Shown: positions 32,132 to 40,071 of the stretch, piece by piece
Numbering within the stretch: the first letter of the stretch is position 1
How the letters are laid out: each line of letters starts with the position of its first letter
NCBI GenBank assembly: GCA_902627615.1
Contig: CACOJW010000014.1
Span: forward strand, 1 to 40,071
DNA length: 40,071 nucleotides
Reading direction: 5' to 3'
DNA from: an uncultured marine group III euryarchaeote
GTDB lineage: Archaea > Thermoplasmatota > Poseidoniia > MGIII > CG-Epi1
Translations under genes and position numbers: made by a program
The notes under the pieces: generated by a model
Seen by the model: the letters and a program-made list of their open reading frames with translations, nothing else
Databases searched by the model: none
What the model was told of the DNA's origin: nothing

Positions 32132-32695
32132 TCAGTCAGTTAAAATTCGAACGTTTACTTCTTCTAATTCTCTCTTAAGTTCATCACTATCTTGCTTAGA
32201 TAAGCAACATTTTAGAGAGTAGACTTCGTACATTCTGTGAAAACTACTAGCAATAACTTCTACTCCTTTATCAATTTCTTTAAAAGTTACATTAATTATT
32301 TTTTTGATGGGTATTCCTCCGTGACGAGGTTCACCTTCCATAACAGACTCAAGAGCTTTAAGATTAAAACGTCCCCCTTCAATTATCAAATGGTCACCGA
32401 AAATTACAGCCCATCTACCTTTATTGACAATATCTTCCCAAGCTGATGTTGTAGGATACGGCGCTCCGTTTTCGTACTTGATTTCTTCTTTATTATCTAC
32501 CCAATTATCTTCATTCCAAGTTTGTTCAGGGATTTCCTCTTCTAAAAATAAAGTAACTGAAATCCAGTCTTCTCCATCCCAAAAAGTAGCTTCTCTCGTA
32601 AGATTTCCATTTTTGACATCATTAATTATCCTTTCGAGAGGTATTGGGCCATAAATTTCATCGTCAACTTTGATAGGATATTTTTCTTCTTTCAT
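32132..32695 (-). CDS. GYF_2-like domain protein
   Basis: 187 residues, soluble. Residues 5-60 resemble GYF_2 domains (YPIKVDDEIYGPIPLERI, then NGNLTREATFWDGEDWISV), a small module found at the ends of prokaryotic membrane and regulatory proteins. Residues 90-185 form a second domain of mixed strands and a final helix (RWAVIFGDHLIIEGG, KKIINVTFKEIDKGVEVIA) that could be PH-like, but I do not recognise it. It directly follows the transglutaminase-like gene without a gap, so they are co-transcribed. Confidence 0.55.
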   Translation of the reverse strand: MKEEKYPIKVDDEIYGPIPLERIINDVKNGNLTREATFWDGEDWISVTLFLEEEIPEQTWNEDNWVDNKEEIKYENGAPYPTTSAWEDIVNKGRWAVIFGDHLIIEGGRFNLKALESVMEGEPRHGGIPIKKIINVTFKEIDKGVEVIASSFHRMYEVYSLKCCLSKQDSDELKRELEEVNVRILTD

Positions 32696-34063
32696 TTATG
32701 CCTCGTATACATATGCAGTTCTGGAATCTAAATCTGGAATTTCACCTAGTTTCCAACCTTCAGCAGTTGTTTCTGCATAGTAATAGCTTATTTCGTTTTC
32801 TTTTCCTTCATTTAAGACATAGTAGATACCCTTTGCTCCGGTCAGATTAACCCCTACTGCAGCATGACCATAATCTTCCCAAGCTTCCGGTATCAAAATC
32901 ATCGCAGTTTGATATCCTAATGTTTCTAATAAAGAAATTAGCAATGCAGAACTATCTTCGCAATCTCCAGTTTGATCTATTAACGTTTCAATAGGATATC
33001 GTGGATATTCTCCGACTCCTGCAGTCAAATTGTCTTCGGAATATTTCAGTGAGTGGACAAAACTCATAATGAAATTTACTTCATTCAAATTATTAAATTC
33101 TTTTTCATTTGAAATATTTTTAAGAATTTGAGCGATTTCAATAATTGCAGTTTCTTCTTTTGTTATGAAATTCATATAGTCTCTGTACTCACGAATAGTG
33201 TGTTGTTGTTGCTTGTAATGTGCATATCTTACAGGATCAAAATTATAACTCATTTGATATTCTGCAGTATTGTATTTCCAATTATATGTGACCAAATAGC
33301 CAAAACTGTATGTTTGAATTTCAAGGAGCATTTTTGCATCGTCTCCTTCATCAAGTCCATCTAAAGAGCCGTCTAATGTAATGCTTGTTATTTTATTTAG
33401 TGAGAAATTTGTAAGGCTATAATCGACTGTAGCTCTATAGCTTTCATTTGATTCGCTAATGTCAAATTCTTCGGCATTTCTAAATTTATGATAAACAGCA
33501 ACGATTGTAAATTGATACTCAGTTTCGTTATCTGGTACGTTTAATTCAAACTCAGTTCCAAGTTGGTATTCCTTTTGCCATGGTACTCTCCATGGTAAGT
33601 CGTCATTGTCAAAGCGTTGTATTTGTTGCCCCTCTGAGTAAAGATAAAAAATCAGGGGTGCATCGATACGATTACTTTGTTTATCCAATAATTCAATTGA
33701 TTTAAAATTAAATTTTAACGCAATGTCATTTAAAGAATCAATATCTTCACTATCATAATATCCGTCATTATCATCATCTAAATCTTCATTATCTCCAATT
33801 CCATCTAAATCATTATCATTGTATTCACTTGGATTATTTGGAAATGAATCATCTGTATCATGGTATCCATCATTATCATCATCTAAATCCTCATTGTCTC
33901 CAATTCCATCTTGATCACTATCATTCCACTCTCTTGGATCATTAGGAAAATCATCTTCATCATTAGGAACTCCATCAAAATCGCTGTCATGTAGATATTC
34001 ACTAGCAAAGAGACCTAGCAAAGCACCTACAAAAATAGCAGAAATTAGCTTATTTCGATTCAT
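32696..34063 (-). CDS. TSP3-repeat surface protein with transglutaminase-like domain
   Basis: 455 residues. N-terminal signal or anchor helix (5-21), then thrombospondin type-3-like calcium repeats (about 27-110) containing an exact repeat of GIGDNEDLDDDNDGY. A central region of unknown fold leads to a transglutaminase-like/cysteine-peptidase core with Cys368 (GDCEDSSALLISLLETLGY) and His400 (YGHAAVGVNL); an Asp near the ADE-type third position is plausible. Such domains cleave or cross-link peptide side chains, though some are inactive. It overlaps the HAD gene by 4 bp. Confidence 0.75.
   Translation of the reverse strand: MNRNKLISAIFVGALLGLFASEYLHDSDFDGVPNDEDDFPNDPREWNDSDQDGIGDNEDLDDDNDGYHDTDDSFPNNPSEYNDNDLDGIGDNEDLDDDNDGYYDSEDIDSLNDIALKFNFKSIELLDKQSNRIDAPLIFYLYSEGQQIQRFDNDDLPWRVPWQKEYQLGTEFELNVPDNETEYQFTIVAVYHKFRNAEEFDISESNESYRATVDYSLTNFSLNKITSITLDGSLDGLDEGDDAKMLLEIQTYSFGYLVTYNWKYNTAEYQMSYNFDPVRYAHYKQQQHTIREYRDYMNFITKEETAIIEIAQILKNISNEKEFNNLNEVNFIMSFVHSLKYSEDNLTAGVGEYPRYPIETLIDQTGDCEDSSALLISLLETLGYQTAMILIPEAWEDYGHAAVGVNLTGAKGIYYVLNEGKENEISYYYAETTAEGWKLGEIPDLDSRTAYVYEA
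33734..33985 (-). repeat. Tandem TSP3-coding repeats
   Basis: In-gene repeats encoding DxDxDG-type calcium loops. Two units carry the identical 15-residue stretch GIGDNEDLDDDNDGY about 105 bp apart, so the DNA itself is nearly repeated here and could expand or contract by slippage or recombination. Confidence 0.7.
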
Positions 34064-34701
34064 TTCAATCCTAATAAATCAGGTAATTCCGTCATGCTGC
34101 TGAAAGGAATAGCTCCAGCCTTTTTCAATTCTTCTGCACTACACATTTTGATTAAGCCATAAACTTTAATATTTGCTCTAACCGCAGCAGTTACGCCCGC
34201 AATACTATCTTCAATGACTACACATTCTTCAGGTTTAAATTTCATTTTTTCTGCAGCATATAGAAATAAATCGGGGGCTGGTTTTGGAATTCCAACCTCA
34301 GATGCAGTGAAGATATTACCTTTAAAATAATTAATTAAATTTGTTACAGTTAAAGATCCTTCAACATGCTTCGGTTGTCCATTTGAGGCTACACATATTG
34401 GTATAGAGGTACTTTTCAAGAGCCTGTCAATACCTTCCATAGGTCTCAAGTCTTTTTTGTATGCATCACTTACTTTTTTTATTAATCTAGGTAGCCATTC
34501 AGAAGGCAATTCCTTTCCAGATCTTTCCTTCATACCGTATATTACAGCATCTAGTGTTTTCCCTCCAAAAATAGTCGTAGCTTCTTCTGCAGTCATTTCA
34601 ACACCTAATTCTCCAGCCATTTGAGCAATAACCGAATTAGTTAGGTATTCACTATCTACGAGAGTTCCATCACAATCAAAAATTATGCATTTTGGCGCCA
34701 T
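34060..34701 (-). CDS. HAD-superfamily phosphatase, beta-phosphoglucomutase-like
   Basis: 213 residues. Motif I DCDGTLVDSE with nucleophile Asp9 and Asp11, motif II Ser/Thr in CVASNGQPKHVEG, motif III Lys and acidic residues in GIPKPAPDLFLYAAEKM and CVVIEDSIAGVTAA. The helical cap between motifs I and II identifies subfamily I (beta-PGM/GPH-like). The substrate is probably a small phosphosugar or phosphoglycolate. It overlaps truD by 1 nt upstream and the transglutaminase-like gene downstream. Confidence 0.87.
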   Translation of the reverse strand: MAPKCIIFDCDGTLVDSEYLTNSVIAQMAGELGVEMTAEEATTIFGGKTLDAVIYGMKERSGKELPSEWLPRLIKKVSDAYKKDLRPMEGIDRLLKSTSIPICVASNGQPKHVEGSLTVTNLINYFKGNIFTASEVGIPKPAPDLFLYAAEKMKFKPEECVVIEDSIAGVTAAVRANIKVYGLIKMCSAEELKKAGAIPFSSMTELPDLLGLK

Positions 34702-35999
34702 TAGTAAGCTCTCACATCTTTAGACTTCATTATTTCTCTTAAGAAAGATGTTGCATATGTACCCTTGTGTAACCAGAAGTTTAGAATTATATCTCCTTTT
34801 CCGTCTATTTCCCATTCAAGATCATTAATTTTTTGACACAATGGTCTGTACATTCCCAGAGATGTAAAGTTAGGAATTTCGTTTATTTGGTAATCTTTAA
34901 ATTTAATTTTTTCATCATTCATGATCTTTTTTTCCAAATCTCCCTGGAGGCCTTTTGTATGTTTACTTTCTAATCCGGGAAGGAGACCAACAACCCAAGC
35001 TTTCCCTTCATTGCATCTTTTTTCTAATTTCTTTTGATTGTATTCAGTAACTTCAATAACTCTTCGCTGGTCAGGTCCTCCGTAATTATCTATTGGAATT
35101 ACATTATCCCCTATTAATGGAACATGTAATTTTTCCCCCATCCTTAATCTCATATCTATAGTTTGGTTAAAAATTGAACTTTGGTATGCATGTACGAACA
35201 TTTTTGATAAGTTTTCAGGTAGCTGTTTCAAAGCTCCGATATAGTCATCTTTTTTCCTCAACAAATAGCCTATCATTTGTCTTTCAAACAGCATACTTCG
35301 TGGATATTCTTCTAAAGCGGTTTTTAAATCTCTTGTGTTTTTTAATTTATTTCTAGCTTCAAAACCTGCAAATTTTTCATTTCCATCACATAGATATTTC
35401 CAAACAGCTCCCTCATAATCACCTTCTATAATTTTTTCACCTATTAAATGAGTAATTGGCCTCACAGCGCCAAATCTTTGAATACCAAAGTAATTAGGAA
35501 ATCCATCCTTTAATTCATCAATTATTTTTTCAGCATTTGTAATATTTTCTTTGGCATCAGTTATTTTCACAGTGAATTTGTTTCCAATCAAATTCCCCAA
35601 TCGAATTGGTTTTATTGCACGGTGACAGAATTCAATATTGATATTTTTTAAATTTATTTTTTCAATATCTTTCTGTTTAGCCATTAGTGAGAAATGTTGT
35701 TTAGTTACAGCACGTTTATCCTTAGTTCCAGCAAAACTTATTGCCTTTTGTCCAATATTTAATCTCTTTGCTAATTCTTTAACCAAAACGTGTGTATCCC
35801 AGTTCTTTGCAGTTATTTTTACTATGCTATGTTTTCCTTGATCATTTTCCTTAGACCAAATCCAGTGTTTTTTTTGATTTAAATTTATTATTTCTTCTAC
35901 GATGAAGTCCTCTGGTTTTCCACGAAGCTTACCTCCAATGCCGTTAGTCTTGGACAAATACTGTTCTTTACCTATTTCCGGTCGAGCCGGTAAGGACAT
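34701..35999 (-). CDS. truD: tRNA pseudouridine(13) synthase TruD
   Basis: 432 residues, full-length. The TruD signature FAGTKDKRAVTKQHFSL contains the catalytic Asp94, and further TruD features are NYFGIQRFGAVRP and KMFVHAYQSSIFN. It converts uridine 13 of tRNA (and in archaea possibly other sites) to pseudouridine. Its start lies 3 nt after the rpoL stop, in a run of translation and transcription genes. Confidence 0.95.
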   Translation of the reverse strand: MSLPARPEIGKEQYLSKTNGIGGKLRGKPEDFIVEEIINLNQKKHWIWSKENDQGKHSIVKITAKNWDTHVLVKELAKRLNIGQKAISFAGTKDKRAVTKQHFSLMAKQKDIEKINLKNINIEFCHRAIKPIRLGNLIGNKFTVKITDAKENITNAEKIIDELKDGFPNYFGIQRFGAVRPITHLIGEKIIEGDYEGAVWKYLCDGNEKFAGFEARNKLKNTRDLKTALEEYPRSMLFERQMIGYLLRKKDDYIGALKQLPENLSKMFVHAYQSSIFNQTIDMRLRMGEKLHVPLIGDNVIPIDNYGGPDQRRVIEVTEYNQKKLEKRCNEGKAWVVGLLPGLESKHTKGLQGDLEKKIMNDEKIKFKDYQINEIPNFTSLGMYRPLCQKINDLEWEIDGKGDIILNFWLHKGTYATSFLREIMKSKDVRAY

Positions 36000-36002
36000 A
36001 AC

Positions 36003-36266
36003 CTAAGCTATCTTATCGCGAATTGTTTTGATATCTGCGATAATAACATCTACAGCTTTTTGGATAGCTTTCTTAGGTGTACCTTTTTTTGTTCTAACGT
36101 AGAACTTAGGGCTGTCTAAAACTATGTGACCCATGTAATATGAGGCATAATCAACATCAGGATTAGCGAGCGTATGGTTCATCAAAGGTCCTAGTAACGT
36201 TTCATTAGCACCGTGTATTTCGATTTCCAATTCGTTCTTTGTTTTGTTAATTACGGAAACTTCCAT
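36003..36266 (-). CDS. rpoL: DNA-directed RNA polymerase subunit L (Rpo11)
   Basis: 87 residues, the normal size for archaeal Rpo11, which pairs with subunit D as the alpha-like assembly platform. The conserved opening (VSVINKTKNELEIEIHGANETLLGPLMNHTL-type) and DVDYASYYMGHIVLDSPKFYVRT identify it. A definite archaeal marker within the window. It sits 25 nt after trm1. Confidence 0.93.
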   Translation of the reverse strand: MEVSVINKTKNELEIEIHGANETLLGPLMNHTLANPDVDYASYYMGHIVLDSPKFYVRTKKGTPKKAIQKAVDVIIADIKTIRDKIA

Positions 36267-36291
36267 GGGGTTGTGCGGACTTAGAGGGTCA

Positions 36292-37323
36292 TTATAAAGA
36301 TTGGGCGAGTTCTGTCGCCTCTAATCTTTTTGCTTCAGGTGCATCTGTTTTGATACCTAGCGGAGAAAAAATGCTTGAACTTGCAAAATATCCCAATTCT
36401 TCCAGACATCGTATAATTTTATTTCGTCGAGGAGTTTGACCTATTTTAGCAGATCTTGACAAATCATTTATGTCATATAGTCCTGGAGGCCCTTCCGATT
36501 CTTTTGACATTATTTCAAAAAATTTTCCTAATTTCCCCTCACAATCAGTAGGAATTACTCTTTTTTGTATGACTTTTCCAACCCACATAGGTCCCCCTGA
36601 ACCATTTTCATATTCATCTACGACATCCATTTGAAGATTAAGCCATTTTAATTTAGTTTCATTTTTATTAACTAATCTCACGAAAACACGTAGATGATGC
36701 CCTTCAGAGTAGCATAGTAGTGGTTCAATTCCTTTTCCCATGGCATTTGCTAAAGTGTGAATTTTTCCTAAAAGTATACGGATACCTACTTCTTTTGCAG
36801 AAACCCATTTCATAGAGTTGGCACCATATCGGTTTAAGCAAACAGAAGGTTTAGCTCCGCATAGGACTGCCGTATCTGTTGCAGATATTCCTAATATTCC
36901 GCCATAATTTAATCCATTTAGTGAAGCTTCTAGGAATGGTGCAGGAGTACCGAAAGGATCAATATCTATGCAATCATATTTTTTCTCTTGAAGTAAATCT
37001 TCAACAGGCATATTGTAAATATTTGCCTTTATCTTATTTAATTTTAAATTTTTCTCTATGGTTTCTGTAGCTAAAGCAGAGATATCACAAAATTCAGAAT
37101 TTATATTTGATTCAAGTGCAAGTCTAATTCCTCTAATTCCTGATGCAGCTAATCCATCAAGCATAGTTCCTTTCAATCCAATTTTGTTTGAAAAAGCTAC
37201 GTGCAAATCTCTGCTCATTTTCATAGCAGGATTATAGAATACACCTTTTGCTTTTCCAGGTCCTTTATCTTTCCCAGATAAATTTGCTAAAAATTTGGCT
37301 TTACCCTCTCGATGCTGTTTCAC
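36292..37323 (-). CDS. trm1: tRNA (guanine(26)-N2)-dimethyltransferase Trm1
   Basis: 343 residues. It has the Trm1 N-terminal FYNPAMKMSRDLHVAF, the SAM-binding DGLAASGIRGIRLALE, and the catalytic CIDIDPFGTPAPFLEAS block. The C-terminal domain has the QTPRRNKIIRCLEELGY segment. It makes N2,N2-dimethylguanosine at position 26 of tRNA in archaea and eukaryotes. The start overlaps the THEP1-like gene by 4 bp. Confidence 0.93.
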   Translation of the reverse strand: MKQHREGKAKFLANLSGKDKGPGKAKGVFYNPAMKMSRDLHVAFSNKIGLKGTMLDGLAASGIRGIRLALESNINSEFCDISALATETIEKNLKLNKIKANIYNMPVEDLLQEKKYDCIDIDPFGTPAPFLEASLNGLNYGGILGISATDTAVLCGAKPSVCLNRYGANSMKWVSAKEVGIRILLGKIHTLANAMGKGIEPLLCYSEGHHLRVFVRLVNKNETKLKWLNLQMDVVDEYENGSGGPMWVGKVIQKRVIPTDCEGKLGKFFEIMSKESEGPPGLYDINDLSRSAKIGQTPRRNKIIRCLEELGYFASSSIFSPLGIKTDAPEAKRLEATELAQSL

Positions 37324-37880
37324 ACCATTCCGGTTTTTAGAATATTTACAGCTTTGGATGGAAGTATGGCTGAATTTATAGGAGTAACTTCTAATGTTCT
37401 CAAATCATCTCGCTTACGTATTGATTGTAGTAGAGGATTTCTTGAACGTTTATGCATCGTAATTAGCATAGGTTTTCCACATTTTAGAGCTTCTTTTAGT
37501 ATGGCACTGAATTCTTTAGATTCTGATACTAATTTCCCTACCTCATCAACTAGGATTAAATCATCGTTTTCAATAGCTCTAGTAACTGATTCGGTAGCTA
37601 TTCTATTTACAGCATCAAGCCTTATCCCCAAGGGTCTTGCTTCAGGAGTTTTCCCCGGAATTTTAGGTTTTACATCCCATCTTACAGAGGCAGAAAGCTC
37701 TTCTTCGCCAGTTGTAAAGTCTTTTAGGTTATAGCCAATTAGTTCGTCCTTTTCGTAAATAGGGTGTGTGGTAAATCCACCTATGCTGAATTTATCTTCA
37801 ATCATTTTTGCTATTCTGAGAACAGTTTTGGTCTTACCAGTACCTGGCTGGCCAGAAATAGCAACTTTTACGGGAATCAT
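37320..37880 (-). CDS. THEP1-type nucleoside-triphosphatase
   Basis: 186 residues. P-loop AISGQPGTGKTKTVLRIA, Walker B DLILVDEVGKL, and the GGFTTHPIYEKDELIGYNL segment typical of THEP1/MTH538-family NTPases, which hydrolyse several NTPs and have an unclear role, perhaps in RNA or nucleotide metabolism. A TATA-like element 25-30 nt upstream suggests a leaderless start and the first gene of the trm1-rpoL-truD run. Confidence 0.87.
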   Translation of the reverse strand: MIPVKVAISGQPGTGKTKTVLRIAKMIEDKFSIGGFTTHPIYEKDELIGYNLKDFTTGEEELSASVRWDVKPKIPGKTPEARPLGIRLDAVNRIATESVTRAIENDDLILVDEVGKLVSESKEFSAILKEALKCGKPMLITMHKRSRNPLLQSIRKRDDLRTLEVTPINSAILPSKAVNILKTGMV

Positions 37881-37933
37881 TACTAGGCGCCTATAATTGG
37901 GATGTATGTATAAGTATATGTCTCGCTTAAATT

Positions 37934-38767
37934 TTATTTATCAAGTCTCTCGGGACATCCCTTTCTTCTGGAGCAGCTGTTACATTTACCTACACGTTTG
38001 TGGTTCCTATGTGCTTCAGTCTTTCCTTTAAGAATGTCATTCATATCTTCTAATTTCTCAAGAACTAACGCTCTTAAATCGGAATCCCACTTAACATCGT
38101 GAGGTTCATTATCGAATCCGTATCTTATTTGGCCATGGGCCGGTTTCCTCTGAAATGTCTCTTCAGATAATAAGCAATATGCACCAATTTGTAAAACATG
38201 ACTAAAAAAAGGAGCTCTTGGCCTTCTGCCCGTTTTTACTTCTACAGGTATACGCATTTCATCTTCTTTTATCAAATAATCTGGCCTTCCTGCAAGATTA
38301 TGTTCTATAGATTTCAACAATGGAGTTTCTTTAGTAAGTCCATCGGGTGTTTCGATATCAGTTTCTCCTAGTTTGTAGTCTTCACGTAGCTTATCAACTT
38401 TTTCGGTCGATACTAAAAGTCTGTAAAGGAAAAAGGAGGCGACTAACATCCATCCAATTCCAATTATTAAGAGTATAAATCCTAAGTTTTGCCTTAATTG
38501 GTCACTTGAAATTAAAAGAATAACCAGGGCAAGTGTTACTAAGGTCATAATCATTGCAACAACAGTCATTAGGGTGGTTGATGTTTCCCTTGATTTTTCT
38601 TCTTCAACAAGTAAACTTTTCAAAGAATCCCCCATTTCCTTATGTTTTTCAACACCACTATGAACTTCATCGCCTTCAGCATCTATTCCTTCAAGATCTA
38701 AATACCAAGATAGTGGGCAATAACCAAAGCGTTCCATTTCTGACGCTGATATAATCTGCTTAGGCAT
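37934..38767 (-). CDS. Membrane-anchored Cas4-like RecB-family nuclease
   Basis: 277 residues. Cas4-type Fe-S cysteines are Cys17 (FGYCPLSWYL), Cys262, Cys265 and Cys271 (CNSCSRRKGC). The PD-(D/E)XK core has His36 or His42, Asp163 (AGRPDYL), Glu176 and Lys178 (PVEVKTGR), and Gln193/Tyr197 (QIGAYC). Two hydrophobic helices (about 64-87 and 95-117) are inserted between the first Cys and the nuclease core, so the protein is probably membrane-bound with the nuclease in the cytoplasm. Cas4 proteins are 5'-3' exonucleases trimming DNA, but no cas genes or CRISPR array are in the window, so this is a solo Cas4-like protein of unknown role. Confidence 0.82.
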   Translation of the reverse strand: MPKQIISASEMERFGYCPLSWYLDLEGIDAEGDEVHSGVEKHKEMGDSLKSLLVEEEKSRETSTTLMTVVAMIMTLVTLALVILLISSDQLRQNLGFILLIIGIGWMLVASFFLYRLLVSTEKVDKLREDYKLGETDIETPDGLTKETPLLKSIEHNLAGRPDYLIKEDEMRIPVEVKTGRRPRAPFFSHVLQIGAYCLLSEETFQRKPAHGQIRYGFDNEPHDVKWDSDLRALVLEKLEDMNDILKGKTEAHRNHKRVGKCNSCSRRKGCPERLDK

Positions 38768-38771
38768 GTGT

Positions 38772-38793
38772 GGTTGAGTCCGGGGTTGAGTCC
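38772..38793. repeat. Short direct repeat upstream of the Cas4-like gene
   Basis: GGTTGAGTCC occurs at 38772-38781 and again at 38784-38793 (12-bp period), immediately before the start codon of the minus-strand gene. It could be a regulator site or chance. Confidence 0.4.
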
Positions 38794-38834
38794 AGTAATT
38801 CTACAGTTAGTCTTTATCTATAAAATATCTTTCT

Positions 38835-39281
38835 TTAGAAACTAAAATATTGATCATGCCAAGCTAAATTCCCATAATCTTTAATTTCATAGTTGTAAAT
38901 CAAATTCTGTTTTCCTTCATTACTGTTAAATTCCATTTCAATCACTAGATCATACTGGTCTGCGTGCGGCCCATCAAATATTAAGGGTGGAAGTTTAACA
39001 GATTGTTTTGGTTTCAAAATACCTGGATAATTAGTTTCACTAACTAACATTTCAGTTCCGTTCCACACGGAACTTTTTATTTTTAAATCAGTTATTTCTT
39101 TCGTACCTGCATTGTTTATCTTAGACTGAACGAAGAGTGCGGAATAAGAGCTATGATATACTGTATCAATTTCAACTTCAGTTCTTGGTATGACATATGA
39201 ATAGCAGACAAAAATTAAGATTAATGCAAGAATGGCAGCTATTGATTTGACTATTACTCGTTTTTGATCTTTTGTGAACAT
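38835..39281 (-). CDS. Single-pass membrane-anchored beta-sandwich protein, unknown function
   Basis: 148 residues. A short basic N-terminus, one membrane helix (about 11-29) and an extracytoplasmic domain of beta strands (ALFVQSKINNAGTKEITDLKI, KPKQSVKLPPLIF) reminiscent of FxLYD/CARDB-like domains. I do not recognise a specific family. The ATG overlaps the stop of the upstream gene by 1 nt, so the two are co-transcribed and may act together at the surface. Confidence 0.6.
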   Translation of the reverse strand: MFTKDQKRVIVKSIAAILALILIFVCYSYVIPRTEVEIDTVYHSSYSALFVQSKINNAGTKEITDLKIKSSVWNGTEMLVSETNYPGILKPKQSVKLPPLIFDGPHADQYDLVIEMEFNSNEGKQNLIYNYEIKDYGNLAWHDQYFSF

Positions 39282-40071
39282 TACAAACTAGCCTCCAACG
39301 ATGCGATAAAGCTCATTCCTGGTTCCGGTAGAATGTAATGTTTCTCATTATTACCAAATTCAGTATCCATTCCATTTTTCTGAATTCCTAGCCAAGTAGG
39401 CAGTATGTTTTTACCTGCGACACTCTTTACTCTTAGATCCATCATAACAGCAGAAGTTTCTAGTGTAATAGGTCCCATCTTAAGTTCACCACCTATTGCA
39501 AAGGATAATTCGCCACCTTTTGCGTTATTTAGCTCAAAAACAGGATAGAGTCCAAATATTTGATTAGGTACTATTTCTACATGTTCTATATCATTAGCAT
39601 GTATTATCATGTATTCAAGATAAAATTGAGGTGTTGCAGGCGAATTTGTAGCACTCAAGTATGCCTTTTCTATTCCACCATTAGGCGAATCAATAATATA
39701 GTTGATTCCATCTAATCTCATAGTGGTATTATCACCTACATTTGTAACATCTATGAAGGTTCCAGAATGCCCTCCAGTATAGCCTTCATCTACAATTAAT
39801 GTAACATCAAGTTCAGAAGAACTAGTTGTTATGAAAACATCTGGGAAGCCTTGGAATACGAATGCTTGATCCATGTCAAATTCATAATTTGGATTAATTC
39901 CCATGTGGAATGCTTCGGGTACATCGTGGACTATTGCTTGCGCAGACCTCCAATCTCCATAGTCTTTATTTGCAGTTTTAACCCAGATGTAATCCACTCT
40001 TCCTTCAGCTTTATAGATAATGTCTATTTGTTTACCAAAAATAATGTCTGCACGTAAATCTTTTGGTATTT
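39281..40071 (-). CDS. Large secreted-type protein of unknown function, 5' end beyond window
   Basis: The frame is open to the right edge: codons upstream of a GTG at 39997 read on through ADIIFGKQIDIIYKAEGRVDYIW, so the true start lies outside. About 263 residues are visible, rich in beta strands and in Asn, Thr and Gly (VTLIVDEGYTGGHSGTFIDV, GGELSFAIGGELKMGPITLE), with no Cys and no catalytic motif. It resembles extracellular parts of large archaeal envelope proteins. Its partner gene follows with a 1-nt overlap. Confidence 0.6.
   Translation of the reverse strand, partial: IPKDLRADIIFGKQIDIIYKAEGRVDYIWVKTANKDYGDWRSAQAIVHDVPEAFHMGINPNYEFDMDQAFVFQGFPDVFITTSSSELDVTLIVDEGYTGGHSGTFIDVTNVGDNTTMRLDGINYIIDSPNGGIEKAYLSATNSPATPQFYLEYMIIHANDIEHVEIVPNQIFGLYPVFELNNAKGGELSFAIGGELKMGPITLETSAVMMDLRVKSVAGKNILPTWLGIQKNGMDTEFGNNEKHYILPEPGMSFIASLEASL

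Noticed and set aside
37934-38767. CRISPR-Cas locus implied by the Cas4-like gene
   Set aside because: No repeat-spacer array or other cas genes were seen on either strand.
38768-38834. tRNA gene or attachment site in the small gap
   Set aside because: There is no cloverleaf; only a short direct repeat is present.
1-40071. Insertion sequences or prophage genes
   Set aside because: No transposase, integrase, terminal inverted repeats or phage structural genes were recognised.

Overview
The window looks like a chromosomal segment of an AT-rich planktonic euryarchaeon of the Thermoplasmatota, most likely Marine Group II (Poseidoniales) or a close relative such as Marine Group III. Archaeal markers are rpoL, trm1, truD and a THEP1-type NTPase, with TATA boxes about 25-28 nt before starts that appear leaderless. 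Blue-copper proteins with a C-terminal membrane anchor and an Arg-rich tail, TSP3-repeat surface proteins and many lipobox lipoproteins fit the same group. The taxon call is inference. No tRNA, rRNA, CRISPR array or transposase was recognised, no gene is visibly broken, and no gap exceeds 300 bases (the largest is 29258-29486).

Layout. 1-4684: two cupredoxin surface proteins, one with a FAS1 remnant cut by the left edge, the other a 1319-residue His/Asp-rich protein with EF-hand and LDL-receptor-A-like motifs. 4715-10780: cupin, RND/MMPL exporter, MutL (minus strand) and two membrane proteins. 10897-18842: six close-packed genes for a surface protein, a FecBCDE-type ABC importer, a HugZ-like haem-degradation protein and a secreted CocE-like hydrolase. 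18843-21718: a PhnC/PhnE-like ABC transporter whose divergently encoded binding protein resembles eukaryotic transferrin. 21760-27016: a sugar dehydrogenase-like lipoprotein, then a TagD-like nucleotidyltransferase, GT4 glycosyltransferase, TagB/F-like transferase and flippase. 27002-29257: DsrE-like protein, DtxR/IdeR-type regulator, and a lipoprotein resembling algal FEA1/phytotransferrin. 29258-29486: a hairpin-rich stretch before trxA. 29798-40071, all minus strand: subtilase, GYF-like protein, TSP3/transglutaminase-like protein, HAD phosphatase, truD, rpoL, trm1, THEP1, a membrane-anchored Cas4-like nuclease and two unrecognised envelope proteins.

How it fits together. Three promoters carry the same palindrome, TTTAGG-N4-CCTAAA (or the shorter TTAGG-N4-CCTAA): one copy before the FecB/HugZ operon, two between the ABC ATPase and the transferrin-like protein, and three between the DtxR-type regulator and the FEA1-like lipoprotein. 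The motif matches the DtxR/IdeR iron box. The regulator in the window has the Cys-x-x-Glu-His metal-site signature of the iron-responsive branch. I read positions 10800-29257 as an iron-acquisition island with three parallel uptake routes: haem or siderophore, transferrin-like ferric iron, and phytotransferrin-like. The transferrin-like importer under iron-box control is the most noteworthy system here.
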